A stretch of DNA of 35,012 nt, from contig JALHYA010000001.1 in assembly GCA_022868165.1 (NCBI GenBank), positions 76,937 through 111,948 on the forward strand. The letters are read 5' to 3'. Made by a program: the position numbers and the translations under genes. Below, in pieces: positions 21,215-30,313 of this stretch (positions are counted from its first letter, which is position 1; each line of letters begins with the position of its first letter). Under the pieces are notes generated by a model that was not told the origin of the DNA, made no database searches, and saw only the letters and a program-made list of their open reading frames with translations. Source of the DNA: Patescibacteria group bacterium. GTDB lineage: Bacteria > Patescibacteriota > Microgenomatia > UBA8517.

Positions 21215-21583
21215 CTAGAAGGCTGTATCACGAAAGGAATTTTCTGATCCATATTGTGGGTGAGCATCACGTCGAATATTCTCTTCATCTTCTGTCCTTC
21301 TCGACACTTCAATTTTTGCGACAGCCTCCGTAAAATCCACCGCTTCATCTTCCCCAATGTTTAGATGGCAAATTGTTCTTAAAGCCTCAATTTTAGAATC
21401 TGTTCGGATGCGAGCGGGCGACCTTTTTACATCGCCTTCGTAATATTGAAATAAAATATCAAGAAGTATATCTTTGGCTTCTAAGGGCGTAATTAATATA
21501 TGACCTTCTTCTGATTTCCTTTGAACTAGTAAAAGTATGTCTAGAACCGAAAATGTTCGTCCTTGTTCAATAGGGTTTGGCAT
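21215..21583 (-). CDS. Hypothetical protein cotranscribed with ftsZ (122 aa)
   Basis: Not recognised. 122 residues, soluble, acidic. The N-terminal 80 residues look all-helical (FSVLDILLLVQRKSEEGHILITPLEAKDILLDILFQYYEGD) and the last 30 (RRTEDEENIRRDAHPQYGSENSF) are charged and probably disordered. It starts 14 bases after the ftsZ stop behind a very strong GGAGGTGG ribosome-binding site. Its place behind ftsZ suggests a division-related or regulatory role; that is inference from position alone. Confidence 0.75.
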   Translation of the reverse strand: MPNPIEQGRTFSVLDILLLVQRKSEEGHILITPLEAKDILLDILFQYYEGDVKRSPARIRTDSKIEALRTICHLNIGEDEAVDFTEAVAKIEVSRRTEDEENIRRDAHPQYGSENSFRDTAF

Positions 21584-21597
21584 TAAATATCCACCTC

Positions 21598-22761
21598 CTA
21601 GCGAATCTTTCTTAAAAATGCCGGAATCTCAAACTTTTCTCCAAAAACATCTTCTTCCTGCGGAGCTTCGCCTTCCCCTTCTTGCGACAAAGTTTCTTCC
21701 TCTTCCTGTTCTCCCTCTCCATTTATAGTAGTCGGAGCTTCACTGATAAATCCTTCGGGAATTGGAACTGCCTTGGGTTTGGCCATTTGGGCAATTCTGG
21801 CGCGGGTTTCGTCAAATCCCGTTGCAATAACAGTAATTCTTACCTGATCAACCAACTCCTCTTTAACAACTGCGCCAAAAATAATGTTTGCATCGGGATC
21901 TGCAGAGGCCGAAATTACTCTAGCTGCTTCGTCCACCTCAAACATTGTCAAATCGCTACCGCCTGCAATATTAAATAGTACCCCGCGTGCTCCCTCAATA
22001 GAAAGATCTAAAAGAGGCGAGGAAATTGCGGCACGGGCGGCCATCTGCGCCCTGTTTTCGCCGACTCCCGTTCCGATACCCAAAAGCGCAGTTCCCGCTT
22101 CTTTCATAATCGTTCTTACATCAGCAAAGTCGACGTTGATAAGTCCCGGAGTCGTAATAATCTCGGCGATTCCCTGCACGGCTTGGCCCAAAACGGAATC
22201 AACAACTTTGAAAGCTTCAAGAAGCGTCATTTTTCGGTCTATTACATCCATGAGCCTCTGGTTGGGAATAACAATAAGCGTATCGACATTCTCCTTGAGC
22301 TTTTCTATTCCTTCCTCGGCAATAACCATTCTTCTTGTTCCTTCAAAAGCAAAAGGTTTTGTGACAATCGAAACGGTCAGGGCTCCTGCTTCCCTTGCCA
22401 AATCGGCAATAATCGGGGCCGCTCCGGTTCCGGTACCTCCACCCATTCCCGCAGTCACAAAAACCATGTCTGAATCAACCAGAAGTTCCTTTACTTTCTC
22501 GACCGACTCTTCCGCCGCCTGTTCACCCATCTGGGGATTTCCGCCAACCCCCAAACCCTTTGTAAGTTTTTCTCCTATCTGAAGTTTTGTAGGCGCGCGA
22601 TTTGCCAAAAGTACCTGTGCATCGGTATTTATTGCTATAAACTCGACACCATTGATGTTATTCGTGTCGATCATTGAAGAAACCGCATTTCCCCCACCAC
22701 CACCAACACCAATAACCTTTATTTTGGCTATTCGGGCAGAATCCGGTTTTACGAGGGCCAT
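21598..22761 (-). CDS. ftsZ: Cell division protein FtsZ
   Basis: 387-residue tubulin-like GTPase that forms the division ring. [14 protein letters not shown] (14-27), the tubulin signature [12 protein letters not shown] (105-116) and the catalytic T7 loop NVDFADV (209-215) are intact. After a short acidic linker rich in Glu and Gln (about 350-375) comes the conserved C-terminal peptide [10 protein letters not shown], which docks to FtsA. The linker is short compared with many bacteria. TTGTAA-17-TAAAAT (22804-22776) suggests a promoter giving a leader of about 7 bases. Confidence 0.98.
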   Translation of the reverse strand: MALVKPDSARIAKIKVIGVGGGGGNAVSSMIDTNNINGVEFIAINTDAQVLLANRAPTKLQIGEKLTKGLGVGGNPQMGEQAAEESVEKVKELLVDSDMVFVTAGMGGGTGTGAAPIIADLAREAGALTVSIVTKPFAFEGTRRMVIAEEGIEKLKENVDTLIVIPNQRLMDVIDRKMTLLEAFKVVDSVLGQAVQGIAEIITTPGLINVDFADVRTIMKEAGTALLGIGTGVGENRAQMAARAAISSPLLDLSIEGARGVLFNIAGGSDLTMFEVDEAARVISASADPDANIIFGAVVKEELVDQVRITVIATGFDETRARIAQMAKPKAVPIPEGFISEAPTTINGEGEQEEEETLSQEGEGEAPQEEDVFGEKFEIPAFLRKIR

Positions 22762-22775
22762 TTTTGCGTAGGCAG

Positions 22776-22804
22776 ATTTTACAGGGGGCAGAACTAAATT
22801 ACAA
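22776..22804 (-). promoter_or_regulatory. Possible ftsZ promoter
   Basis: Minus strand TTGTAA (22804-22799), 17 bases, TGT-linked TAAAAT (22781-22776), 14 bases before the ftsZ ATG. The -35 overlaps the end of ftsA. Confidence 0.5.
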
Positions 22805-22805
22805 G

Positions 22806-24077
22806 TCAGGGCAGAAGGTCTTTGACCATATCAATCAATTTTCCCGCTATTCCTTTTATCGGTAGTTTCAATCTTTTACTAAAAGATGTCAAGCTCTCTT
22901 TTGTGGCGGATGCCGCACCAAAGTGAATTAGTCCTATGCTTGTAGCAAAAGCCGGCGTAATTATATCGTCAATTAGTCCACCTACTCCGCGAGGTTTTCC
23001 TATTTTGACCGGAAGAGACAACATCCTTTTTGCAGAATCGGCGGCTCCTACCGTTTCCGCCCCGCCCCCCGCAATAATTACTCCGGAGGGAACCCTCGCA
23101 GCAAGATTCTCCCTTTCCAATTCCATTCTTACCATTGTGAAAATCTCATTTAATCTTGGCCGGATAATTCCCTCTGTCAAAGTTTTCTTGGAAACCTTTT
23201 TAATGTCCGGAACTCCCAAATTTGCCAAATCCATCTCGTCGGATTCTTCCTCCTTCATTTTTGCTTTCTTTTCGATATTTGATAAAGCAAGTTTTATCTT
23301 TTCCGCCGCTTCCAGCGAAACCCTAAGTCCTATCGCCAAGTCGTTGGTTATGTTTTTCGCTCCAACCGGAATAACGCCCGAGTATGCCAATGCCCCGTCA
23401 ATAAATGCGGCGATTGAAGTTGTTCCTCCTCCAATGTCGACCAAAACACAACCCAATTCTTTTTCCGTCCTAGATAGAACAGCTTCGCCCGAAGCTAGTC
23501 CCGAAAAAACCATTCCTTCGATTTCCACCCCAACTTCATTTACCGCCTTTCTCAAATTCTTCATTGCGGCGGTTGAGGCAGTAATGATATGAGTTTCGAC
23601 CTCAAGCCGCACCCCGCTCATTCCTATCGGGTCCTTCACTCCCGCCTCGCCGTCAACAATGTAATCTCGGGGAAGAACATGCACCACTTCCCTAGATTGC
23701 GGAAGGGAAATTGCGGATGCCGCTTCGATCACCCTACCGACATCTTCGGGGTTTATTTCTCCGTCGGGGTCCGAAACAGCTACGACTCCGTGAGAATTTT
23801 GCGAGTGAATGTGCGCCCCGCCAACCGAAACAAAGGCGCTTTGCAAGCTGTACCCCGCCATTCTTTCGGCAGCTTCCACCGAAGCAATGGTCGATTCAAC
23901 GGCTTCCTCAATATCAACGATCTGTCCTTTTTTTACGCCTTTCGATTCAACCGAAGACGCACCAACAATGTTCACGGAAGTATCGAAAGTGACCGGATCA
24001 ACCATCACCTGTCCTATTAAAGTGGATACTTTTGAAGAGCCCAAATCTATAGCTGCGGTTATTCTTGATTTCTGCAT
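22806..24077 (-). CDS. ftsA: Cell division protein FtsA
   Basis: 423-residue actin-like ATPase. [15 protein letters not shown] (8-22) is phosphate 1, [15 protein letters not shown] is phosphate 2 and [13 protein letters not shown] the adenosine motif; the inserted SHS2 subdomain is recognisable between them. The C-terminal [17 protein letters not shown] is an amphipathic helix that should bind the membrane and tether FtsZ. It lies between ftsQ and ftsZ, the classical order, with 44 bases to ftsZ. Confidence 0.96.
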   Translation of the reverse strand: MQKSRITAAIDLGSSKVSTLIGQVMVDPVTFDTSVNIVGASSVESKGVKKGQIVDIEEAVESTIASVEAAERMAGYSLQSAFVSVGGAHIHSQNSHGVVAVSDPDGEINPEDVGRVIEAASAISLPQSREVVHVLPRDYIVDGEAGVKDPIGMSGVRLEVETHIITASTAAMKNLRKAVNEVGVEIEGMVFSGLASGEAVLSRTEKELGCVLVDIGGGTTSIAAFIDGALAYSGVIPVGAKNITNDLAIGLRVSLEAAEKIKLALSNIEKKAKMKEEESDEMDLANLGVPDIKKVSKKTLTEGIIRPRLNEIFTMVRMELERENLAARVPSGVIIAGGGAETVGAADSAKRMLSLPVKIGKPRGVGGLIDDIITPAFATSIGLIHFGAASATKESLTSFSKRLKLPIKGIAGKLIDMVKDLLP

Positions 24078-24103
24078 AATTTTTTCTTTACCGATATTAA
24101 GGA

Positions 24104-24793
24104 TTATCGTACTACCGGATTTTTGAAACGCAAGTCGATTTCGGTTACCCCTTCAATTTTAGAGTCTTGTGCGATCTTGTTCAACCGCGACATTATTAGC
24201 CTGAGTCCTCCCAAAAGAGCATCCTTATCCCCTTCCAAAGGAAAAATCACCGTCGGCTCTTTTGTTATATCGACAACCAGACTGTCGTTGTTTATCTTTG
24301 CGCCCCTGACTTGATAAAAAGCATACATATCATAAGTTATATTCGAGGCAAAGAGAAGACGCTCGTTAATTTGTTGTCCAGGCTTGGGAAAATCGTCGCT
24401 AATCCTAACGATGGGCAAGTTCGTAGAATTTTTTATTTCCAGGGTCGTTCCGTCTTTATCCACGACGGCAAAATCGCTTGTTCCGATTTTATTCAGAGCA
24501 AATTTTCCCTTTCTAAGTATGACATCAATCCTCAGAGTGCCCGGCAGTTTATATTGAATGGAATAATCGCGCACAAAAAGGTCTTGCGAAAGAATTTTTT
24601 TGGTTCCTGCCCGGACTCGGGCCAGGCTGCCGCCGACGAACTTCTCAAGCTTTGAGTCCACCTCTTTCGGGCAGGGGCCGTATTGACTTACACAATCGAT
24701 ATTCTTAATTTTGATTAGCCTTCCCGGAAGAAAAAGTATGGCAAGCGCAAGAAAAAGAAAAATTAGAAGATATATGAGTTTTTTGTAACTCAC
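24104..24793 (-). CDS. ftsQ: FtsQ/DivIB-type division protein
   Basis: 229 residues: one helix (about 5-26, LIYLLIFLFLALAILFLPG), then a POTRA domain (RLIKIKNIDCVSQYG) and the FtsQ beta domain (ILSQDLFVRDYSIQYKLPGTLRIDVILRKG). It links the inner ring to the septal synthases outside. The two Cys in DCVSQYGPCPKEVD could form a disulphide, which is unusual in this domain. It overlaps the murG stop by 4 bases. Sequence conservation in this family is low; position between murG and ftsA supports the call. Confidence 0.88.
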   Translation of the reverse strand: MSYKKLIYLLIFLFLALAILFLPGRLIKIKNIDCVSQYGPCPKEVDSKLEKFVGGSLARVRAGTKKILSQDLFVRDYSIQYKLPGTLRIDVILRKGKFALNKIGTSDFAVVDKDGTTLEIKNSTNLPIVRISDDFPKPGQQINERLLFASNITYDMYAFYQVRGAKINNDSLVVDITKEPTVIFPLEGDKDALLGGLRLIMSRLNKIAQDSKIEGVTEIDLRFKNPVVR

Positions 24794-25890
24794 TTAGCAC
24801 ATTCCTCCATCAAATCGACAAGCTTCGCGGATGCATACACGTCGGGTTCTTTTTTGTCCTTTACTTTTTCGATAATTTCTTTCCAATTTTTCCTCGTTTC
24901 TTCCAAAAGCTCAAAAAGTTTTGATGGCGTTGCCATTCCTTGGGGCAAAATCTTAGCTACTCCAAACTCAACCGCAAGCTTGGCATTTAAAGTCTGCTCG
25001 TCCTTATAGGTCCAAGGAATGGGAATTAATATCGACGGAATCTTGGCAACCATTATCTCGGAAACCGTATTTGCACCGGCTCTTGCGACAACTATATCCG
25101 CCCTTTTATATACTCCGTCTATTTGCAGGGGGTCAATTCTTGAATATACTTCGTATCTTGCTTGAAAATCCTTCGATAGCCTTCTTTTAATAAGAAGCGC
25201 ATTTTCATAGCCCAGCTGTCCCGTCAGATGAATAACGGAATAATTTTTTAACAACTCGGGGAGAATTTCTTCAATCAGTCCGTCAACCATCAATGACCCC
25301 CTTGAGCCTCCCATGACAAAAATCGCCGGCGGATCGCCCATTTCTCTTTTCGGTTTTATCTCTGCAACCTGGGTCATTACCGGATTCCCCGTAATAACAC
25401 ATTTGTTTTTAGGGAAAAAATTAATGCTTTGCTCTCTTGCCAACGCAATTTTTGTCGCCAAAAATGCCGAAAACTTGTTGCTCCTGCCGACCACGGCAGT
25501 TTGTTCATGAAGAATGACGGGGATGCCAAATATCCTTCCCCAAAATACGACAGGAAAAGAAACAAAACCACCAAAAGAAAGGATCAAGTTTGGTTTTATC
25601 TTAGAAAGTACCACAAACGCTTGAGCAAAACCCAAAGGAATTTTTAAAATCGAAGGAATCGTCCAGATACTAAACTTTCTCTGCAGCCTTCCTGCGGATA
25701 TTGGGTGTAAAGAAACCCCCATCTTGGGAAAAATTTCTAAGTCAATTGTGGGAATCTCTTTTCCTTCAAGAGCATTTTTTGCTCCGACCCAATAAAGTTC
25801 CCAATTTTCTTTTCTTCTCAATATTTCCTCAATGGTGGCCACTGCGGTGGTTGCCGCATGGCCACCGGTCAGAATTATTCTTTTAGACAT
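24790..25890 (-). CDS. murG: MurG: lipid II synthase (GlcNAc transferase)
   Basis: 366-residue GT28 enzyme that adds GlcNAc to lipid I at the inner membrane face. TGGHAATTAVA (8-18) replaces the common GGTGGH loop 1, FGGFVSFPVV and LHEQTAVVGRSN follow, and the donor lobe has VMGGSRGSLMVDGL and ARAGANTVSEI. The altered first glycine loop is a family-internal variant. It overlaps ftsW by 8 bases and ftsQ by 4, so the three are coupled. Confidence 0.94.
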   Translation of the reverse strand: MSKRIILTGGHAATTAVATIEEILRRKENWELYWVGAKNALEGKEIPTIDLEIFPKMGVSLHPISAGRLQRKFSIWTIPSILKIPLGFAQAFVVLSKIKPNLILSFGGFVSFPVVFWGRIFGIPVILHEQTAVVGRSNKFSAFLATKIALAREQSINFFPKNKCVITGNPVMTQVAEIKPKREMGDPPAIFVMGGSRGSLMVDGLIEEILPELLKNYSVIHLTGQLGYENALLIKRRLSKDFQARYEVYSRIDPLQIDGVYKRADIVVARAGANTVSEIMVAKIPSILIPIPWTYKDEQTLNAKLAVEFGVAKILPQGMATPSKLFELLEETRKNWKEIIEKVKDKKEPDVYASAKLVDLMEECAK

Positions 25891-26968
25891 ATCTAGAGAT
25901 ATTTAAAAGTATACCAACTCCTATAAGAACCATCGTTAAAGCCGAGCCCCCGTAGGAGAAAAACGGTAGAGGAACACCCGTAAGGGGAACCAAAGCAACC
26001 ATAGAGGCAATATTCAATATCATCTGTCCGCCAATCCAGGCACTAATCCCTGTTGCCAATATCTGCGAAAATTTATCGGGGGCATGCTGTGCAATTCTAA
26101 ATGCCCTGTAGATAAAAAACGCAAAAATTATAATCAAGACCAACGCCCCCAAAAAGCCTACCTCTTCCGCAATTATCGCGAAAATCGAGTCGGTAGAAGC
26201 CTCCGGAAGAAAAAGAAACTTTTGCCGGGATTGTCCCAACCCAACACCGAAGATTCCTCCCGAACCGAGAGCCAGAAGTATCTGGCGAACATGATAATCT
26301 TTTCCCAAAGGATCGGAAGACTGCGCAAGAAATGTCATCAAACGATCCCGCCGGTAACCGGAAAAAAAAGTAACCAGGAAAGCAAGGATTCCCCCGCCGG
26401 CCACAGCACCTGCGAATAAAAACAGGTTAATCCCCGACGAAAATATTTGGGCCAGGCCTATAAAAACTACTATCAAGTCTGTGCCCAAATCCGGCTGGGC
26501 AATAATTAGAGCCGCCACAATTCCTAATGGGATGAAAAATGCCCAAAAATTCTTGTGCTTAGAAGCCACCTTAGCCAAATAGACCGCAAGCCCAAGTTTT
26601 ACAAATTCGGATGGCTGTAAAGAAAAGAAGCCCAAAGGTATCCAGCGCCTGGCGCCGTAGACTCGGGCCCCGATTCCCGGGATAAGCACGGCTATGAGGG
26701 TTAAGATGCAAATAAAGAATAAGGGTGTGGCTATCTTTTCCCAAAAAGTGTATTTGATTTTTGAAGCAATAAACATTAGAACCAAGCCCAAACCGGCCCA
26801 AACAAGTTGCTGTTTCACCAAATAATATTTGTCGTTAAAAACACTCAAGGCCTGGGGAGCCGAAGCGTCGGCGACGGCAATAAGACCCAGTACGACCAAG
26901 GCGAGTGTTACAAAAAGAAGTTTTGAATCTAACGACTGGATTTGCTTCCGGAGATTTTGTTTTCGCAC
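25883..26968 (-). CDS. ftsW: FtsW: septal SEDS peptidoglycan polymerase
   Basis: 361 residues, about ten helices. GARRWIPLGFFSLQPSEFVKL, LPEASTDSIFAIIAEEVGFLG and GVPLPFFSYGGSALT are SEDS signatures; position between mraY and murG assigns it to septation. The start is a GTG (26968). The mraY stop TAG is also the beginning of TAGAAT, a possible -10 six bases before this GTG, so an internal leaderless promoter cannot be excluded. Confidence 0.93.
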   Translation of the reverse strand: MRKQNLRKQIQSLDSKLLFVTLALVVLGLIAVADASAPQALSVFNDKYYLVKQQLVWAGLGLVLMFIASKIKYTFWEKIATPLFFICILTLIAVLIPGIGARVYGARRWIPLGFFSLQPSEFVKLGLAVYLAKVASKHKNFWAFFIPLGIVAALIIAQPDLGTDLIVVFIGLAQIFSSGINLFLFAGAVAGGGILAFLVTFFSGYRRDRLMTFLAQSSDPLGKDYHVRQILLALGSGGIFGVGLGQSRQKFLFLPEASTDSIFAIIAEEVGFLGALVLIIIFAFFIYRAFRIAQHAPDKFSQILATGISAWIGGQMILNIASMVALVPLTGVPLPFFSYGGSALTMVLIGVGILLNISRYV

Positions 26969-26977
26969 ATCTTCATT

Positions 26978-28039
26978 CTAAATTGTTGCCAACCAGAGTC
27001 CAAATATCGCTAAGATGGCTCCGGCAATCCAGGCACGCATCACAATTTTCGGTTCTTCCCATCCTATTGCTAAAAGTGCATGGTGGATGGGTGCCAGCGG
27101 TAGAATCGGGCGATGAAGAACTTTCCACCCAACTATTTGTATCGCCGACGATGCGGCCTCTACAACAAAAATACCCCCGATTACAATTAGGCCAATTATG
27201 CTGCCGGTTAAAAGACCTATCACAGCGAGCATTGCCCCAAATGACAAGGCGCCGGCATCACCGAGAAAAATCCTTGCGGGGTAAACATTGAAATACAAAA
27301 ATGCGATAACGGCCCCCATCCAGAGTGAAATAAAAATAGAAAGAGGAGTATCCAAACTACCCGCAGCGATTACTCCAAAAGCGGCCAAACAAATCAGGAG
27401 AAGTCCCGAGGCAAGCCCATCCAAACCGTCGGTAAAATTGAAAGCGTTAGTAAAGGCGACAATAACCGTGGCCGAGAAAGGAATATACCAAAAACCAAGG
27501 TTTATTACTTTGTTCAAGAGAGGAATATGGAGAATCTGCACTCCCAAATATCTATAAATTACCCATGAAATAAAAAGTGCCAAAACCCATTGGAGTCCGA
27601 ACTTTTGCTTTCTGGTCAACCCATAGGCTATTCCTAATGGCCTAATTCCTGTTCTTCCTTTTCCAAAAATCTTTACCAAGTCGTCGGAAAGACCCAAGAA
27701 CCCAAAAGAGATGAAAGTAAAAAATATGATAAAAAGCTCGATATTTAAATTGAATGAGCTTTGAATATAAACTCCGAGGTATCTTACAAGAGGAAACAGT
27801 ACCGCAAAAAGAATTGTAACAACCGAAACCAAAAGTATTCCTCCGCCTATCGGCGTTCCCGCTTTTATATCGTGAAGCTTGTCGAAAAGGGGCACTTTTC
27901 CCCTTTTCGGCGCTTCTTTTCTCCTTGTAAGCTTGAGTTTGTAAAGAAGGTCGATAAATGGAACAACCAAAACGGAAGTTATAAGGAAGGAAAAAATGAC
28001 AAGACCAAGGCTTAGCGGTAAAACGTTTGGCGTTATCAT
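26978..28039 (-). CDS. mraY: MraY: phospho-MurNAc-pentapeptide translocase
   Basis: 353 residues, ten helices. KAGTPIGGG, FLGLSDDLVK (the Asp pair that binds Mg2+), NAFNFTDGLDGLASG and FLGDAGALSFGA are PNPT-family signatures. MraY makes lipid I from UDP-MurNAc-pentapeptide and undecaprenyl phosphate. TATAAT (28054-28049 on the minus strand) 9 bases before the ATG suggests a separate promoter for the mraY-ftsW-murG-ftsQ-ftsA group. Confidence 0.97.
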   Translation of the reverse strand: MITPNVLPLSLGLVIFSFLITSVLVVPFIDLLYKLKLTRRKEAPKRGKVPLFDKLHDIKAGTPIGGGILLVSVVTILFAVLFPLVRYLGVYIQSSFNLNIELFIIFFTFISFGFLGLSDDLVKIFGKGRTGIRPLGIAYGLTRKQKFGLQWVLALFISWVIYRYLGVQILHIPLLNKVINLGFWYIPFSATVIVAFTNAFNFTDGLDGLASGLLLICLAAFGVIAAGSLDTPLSIFISLWMGAVIAFLYFNVYPARIFLGDAGALSFGAMLAVIGLLTGSIIGLIVIGGIFVVEAASSAIQIVGWKVLHRPILPLAPIHHALLAIGWEEPKIVMRAWIAGAILAIFGLWLATI

Positions 28040-28048
28040 TACTCAAAC

Positions 28049-28054
28049 ATTATA
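28049..28054 (-). promoter_or_regulatory. -10 box of mraY
   Basis: Perfect TATAAT on the minus strand in the 34-base gap between the FemAB gene and mraY, 9 bases before the ATG. The -35 region is poor. Confidence 0.5.
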
Positions 28055-28073
28055 ACTTAGTTGCGCTCCCCTT

Positions 28074-29096
28074 TCACAATCGGCGAAATACTCGTCGAAA
28101 GACCTCAAAACAATGCGTAAACCAATAAAGCAGTGAAACAGGTAAATCACGAGCGTGCAACCAATCAATTTTCTGACCTCCAAACCCTTTCTTAAACAGG
28201 GTAACACCCGCAAATCGGTGTTTTGGATTATCTCCAGGCGCAATGCCCCAGAAATTATAATATTTGCAACCGCGTTTTTTTGCTTCTCTTATTATTTGCC
28301 ACTGAAGAAAATATGAGGAAGGAATTTCGGAATATTTCGACGTAGAACCACTATGATGGTAATAAGCAGAGTCGCCGTAAAAAATGATTATTGCTGCTGC
28401 CAGTGCTCTTCCTTTATATCTGCAAACAAACATTCTCGCCTGGTTATCCTTTCCGAATGCTTTGAGTTGTGCCTTAAACAATTCTTCCGGAAAACCGACA
28501 AAACCATGTCTTGTTACTGTCTCGTTTTGTAATCTTGATAGGAGGGAAGATGACCCAAGGTCTGTGGTCTCTTCTAAAACCAGCTCTGTCTTTAGACTCT
28601 TTTTTATTAAATAACGGGTCGTTTTTCTCATTCCCCGAAGAAGAGCTTCTTCGTCGGCAGTTATATCCAAAACCCAAGTATTCTCGGCGTGCAGGTGCAT
28701 GGGAGCTGCCACAAACCCCAGTTCAGAAAACAACTTTTGCGCCTTTTCAGAATCCAATACGTCGGGCCGAATTCTTACAAACCAAGCTCCTTCTTCTTTT
28801 GCCAGCGAATAAATGGCCCCAACGACAAACCTTACAAGTTTTTTGTCTTCCCAGTCTAAGATTGGTCCCCCTGGTATAACCAAATGGGGGCCCCTTTTAG
28901 CCTTTTCCTCAATAACCAAATACACAGCTACAATTTGAGAATTTTTGAAAATTCCTATCCTAAATATCTTTTTACCTATGGCTTTGTTGGTCTCGCCCCA
29001 ATTCCACGACTGTAAAAAAGTTTGCGGATTATGACCGAGAACAAACTTTTCCCAAATTTCCTTATTTTCAATAGTCTTTACTGTGTATTTAGCCAT
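28074..29096 (-). CDS. FemAB/FemX-type peptidoglycan bridge transferase
   Basis: 340 residues, two GNAT-like halves. FLQSWNWGE, GPHLVIPGGPILDW, WVLDITADEEALLRGMRKTTRYLIKKS and a C-terminal YYHHSGSTSKYSEIPSSYFLQW-type core, followed by YYNFWGIAPGD, are typical of the Fem family. These enzymes use aminoacyl-tRNA to add amino acids to the stem peptide of lipid II. No coiled-coil insertion is evident. It overlaps the DegT gene by 19 bases. Its place beside mraY and murF supports a role in making a cross-bridge; the amino acid added is unknown. Confidence 0.92.
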   Translation of the reverse strand: MAKYTVKTIENKEIWEKFVLGHNPQTFLQSWNWGETNKAIGKKIFRIGIFKNSQIVAVYLVIEEKAKRGPHLVIPGGPILDWEDKKLVRFVVGAIYSLAKEEGAWFVRIRPDVLDSEKAQKLFSELGFVAAPMHLHAENTWVLDITADEEALLRGMRKTTRYLIKKSLKTELVLEETTDLGSSSLLSRLQNETVTRHGFVGFPEELFKAQLKAFGKDNQARMFVCRYKGRALAAAIIIFYGDSAYYHHSGSTSKYSEIPSSYFLQWQIIREAKKRGCKYYNFWGIAPGDNPKHRFAGVTLFKKGFGGQKIDWLHARDLPVSLLYWFTHCFEVFRRVFRRL

Positions 29097-30313
29097 TTTT
29101 TTACAAGTTTTATAACCTTTAACACATCATCCCTTGTTAATGAAGGGTATGTAGGTAAATTAATCGTTGTCTCCGAAAAAAGTTCCGCATTAGGACAATC
29201 TCCATGATAACCTACCAGAGACAAATCGACAGCGGGCATAATGGTACCTTTATACCAATCGCCTAATAAAATTCCATTTCTTTTTGCCTTTTTAAAAAGC
29301 TCTCCAGCCTTTTTATGTCGTATAGGAAACCTTAATAACGAGTCTTCGGCAGAATGCGGAGGAAAAATTAAGCCGGTTTTTTTCAACGAAGATGAATAAA
29401 GTTTAGAAATAGTTTTTCTGTGACTAACAAATTTTCTGAGTTTAGTAAGTTGCTTTCTGGCAAGTATTGCTAGACCGCCGGGCATTTTAGTGGGAAAAAT
29501 TGAGGGCCTGTCGCCCATCTTTTCTTCCTTATACACAGCCCGAGATAAAAGCCCGGCTTTCTGCAAAGCAAAAAGGATTATTTTGCCTATACCAGAGTTG
29601 TAGGTCGGCAGAATCAAAGAAAATGCAATAGGATGAAACAATTGTTGAAGAGTCCACAAGGTTGGGGGTCTTTTTAATTTATTTCTTAAGCTTTTTATTT
29701 TGTTATACAAATTCCTGTCCGAACAGAGCACTATTCCGCCAAAAACAGAAGATATTGTTTTATCCCGGCCGAAACTGAAAAAAGCAACGTCACCAAATGT
29801 TCCTAGTGGCTTACCCTTAAACGTGGTGCCCAAACAATGGGCACAATCCTCTATTAAAACTAGCTTATTGGAAATGCATATGTTCTTGATTTCCGGAATA
29901 TTGGCACTAATACCAAAAGTGTTTTGTACGATAACTGCCCTAGTCTTATTGTTAATTTTCTTCCTAAGATCGTCAGGAGAAATATTATATGACTCGTCTA
30001 TATCTATATATCTTGGGGTTGCACCAGACCAAAAAACAGAATTGGGTGCAGCAACACAAGTGAAGGCTTGAAGAGCGACCTCGCTACCTTTACCTAACCC
30101 GAGTGCTTTCAATATCAAATATTGCGCACTTCTGCCGCTGTTGACTGCTACTGCCTTGTACCCATTTCCAAAGACTTGTGCAAACTCCTGTTCTAAAAGC
30201 TCAACTTCTTTATCGTCATTCCATTTAAAAGGGGAAAAAAGAGTTTTTAAAGCCAACATCACGTCATCACGTTCAGTATTGGGCGAGAGAGAAATTGCTA
30301 TTGGTCTATTCAT
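29078..30313 (-). CDS. DegT/DnrJ/EryC1-type sugar aminotransferase
   Basis: 411-residue PLP enzyme. AVAVNSGRSAQYLILKALGLG, EVALQAFTCVA, LIEDCAHCLGTTFKG and FFSFGRDKTISSVFGG, in which the Lys forms the Schiff base with PLP, define the family. Members transaminate keto-sugars to amino-sugars. The start is placed at 30313 (MNRPIAISLSPN), which overlaps the murF stop by 8 bases; a longer frame to 30370 would run far into murF. It sits inside the peptidoglycan cluster rather than a glycan cluster, so its sugar may enter the wall or a wall-linked polymer; this is inference. Confidence 0.9.
   Translation of the reverse strand: MNRPIAISLSPNTERDDVMLALKTLFSPFKWNDDKEVELLEQEFAQVFGNGYKAVAVNSGRSAQYLILKALGLGKGSEVALQAFTCVAAPNSVFWSGATPRYIDIDESYNISPDDLRKKINNKTRAVIVQNTFGISANIPEIKNICISNKLVLIEDCAHCLGTTFKGKPLGTFGDVAFFSFGRDKTISSVFGGIVLCSDRNLYNKIKSLRNKLKRPPTLWTLQQLFHPIAFSLILPTYNSGIGKIILFALQKAGLLSRAVYKEEKMGDRPSIFPTKMPGGLAILARKQLTKLRKFVSHRKTISKLYSSSLKKTGLIFPPHSAEDSLLRFPIRHKKAGELFKKAKRNGILLGDWYKGTIMPAVDLSLVGYHGDCPNAELFSETTINLPTYPSLTRDDVLKVIKLVKKWLNTQ

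Noticed and set aside
22936-23592. Long plus-strand frame (218 codons) opposite ftsA
   Set aside because: Shadow of ftsA codon structure; Ser/Pro/Ala-rich without a plausible start signal. The same applies to long frames opposite lctP (20294-20818) and guaB (12382-12918).
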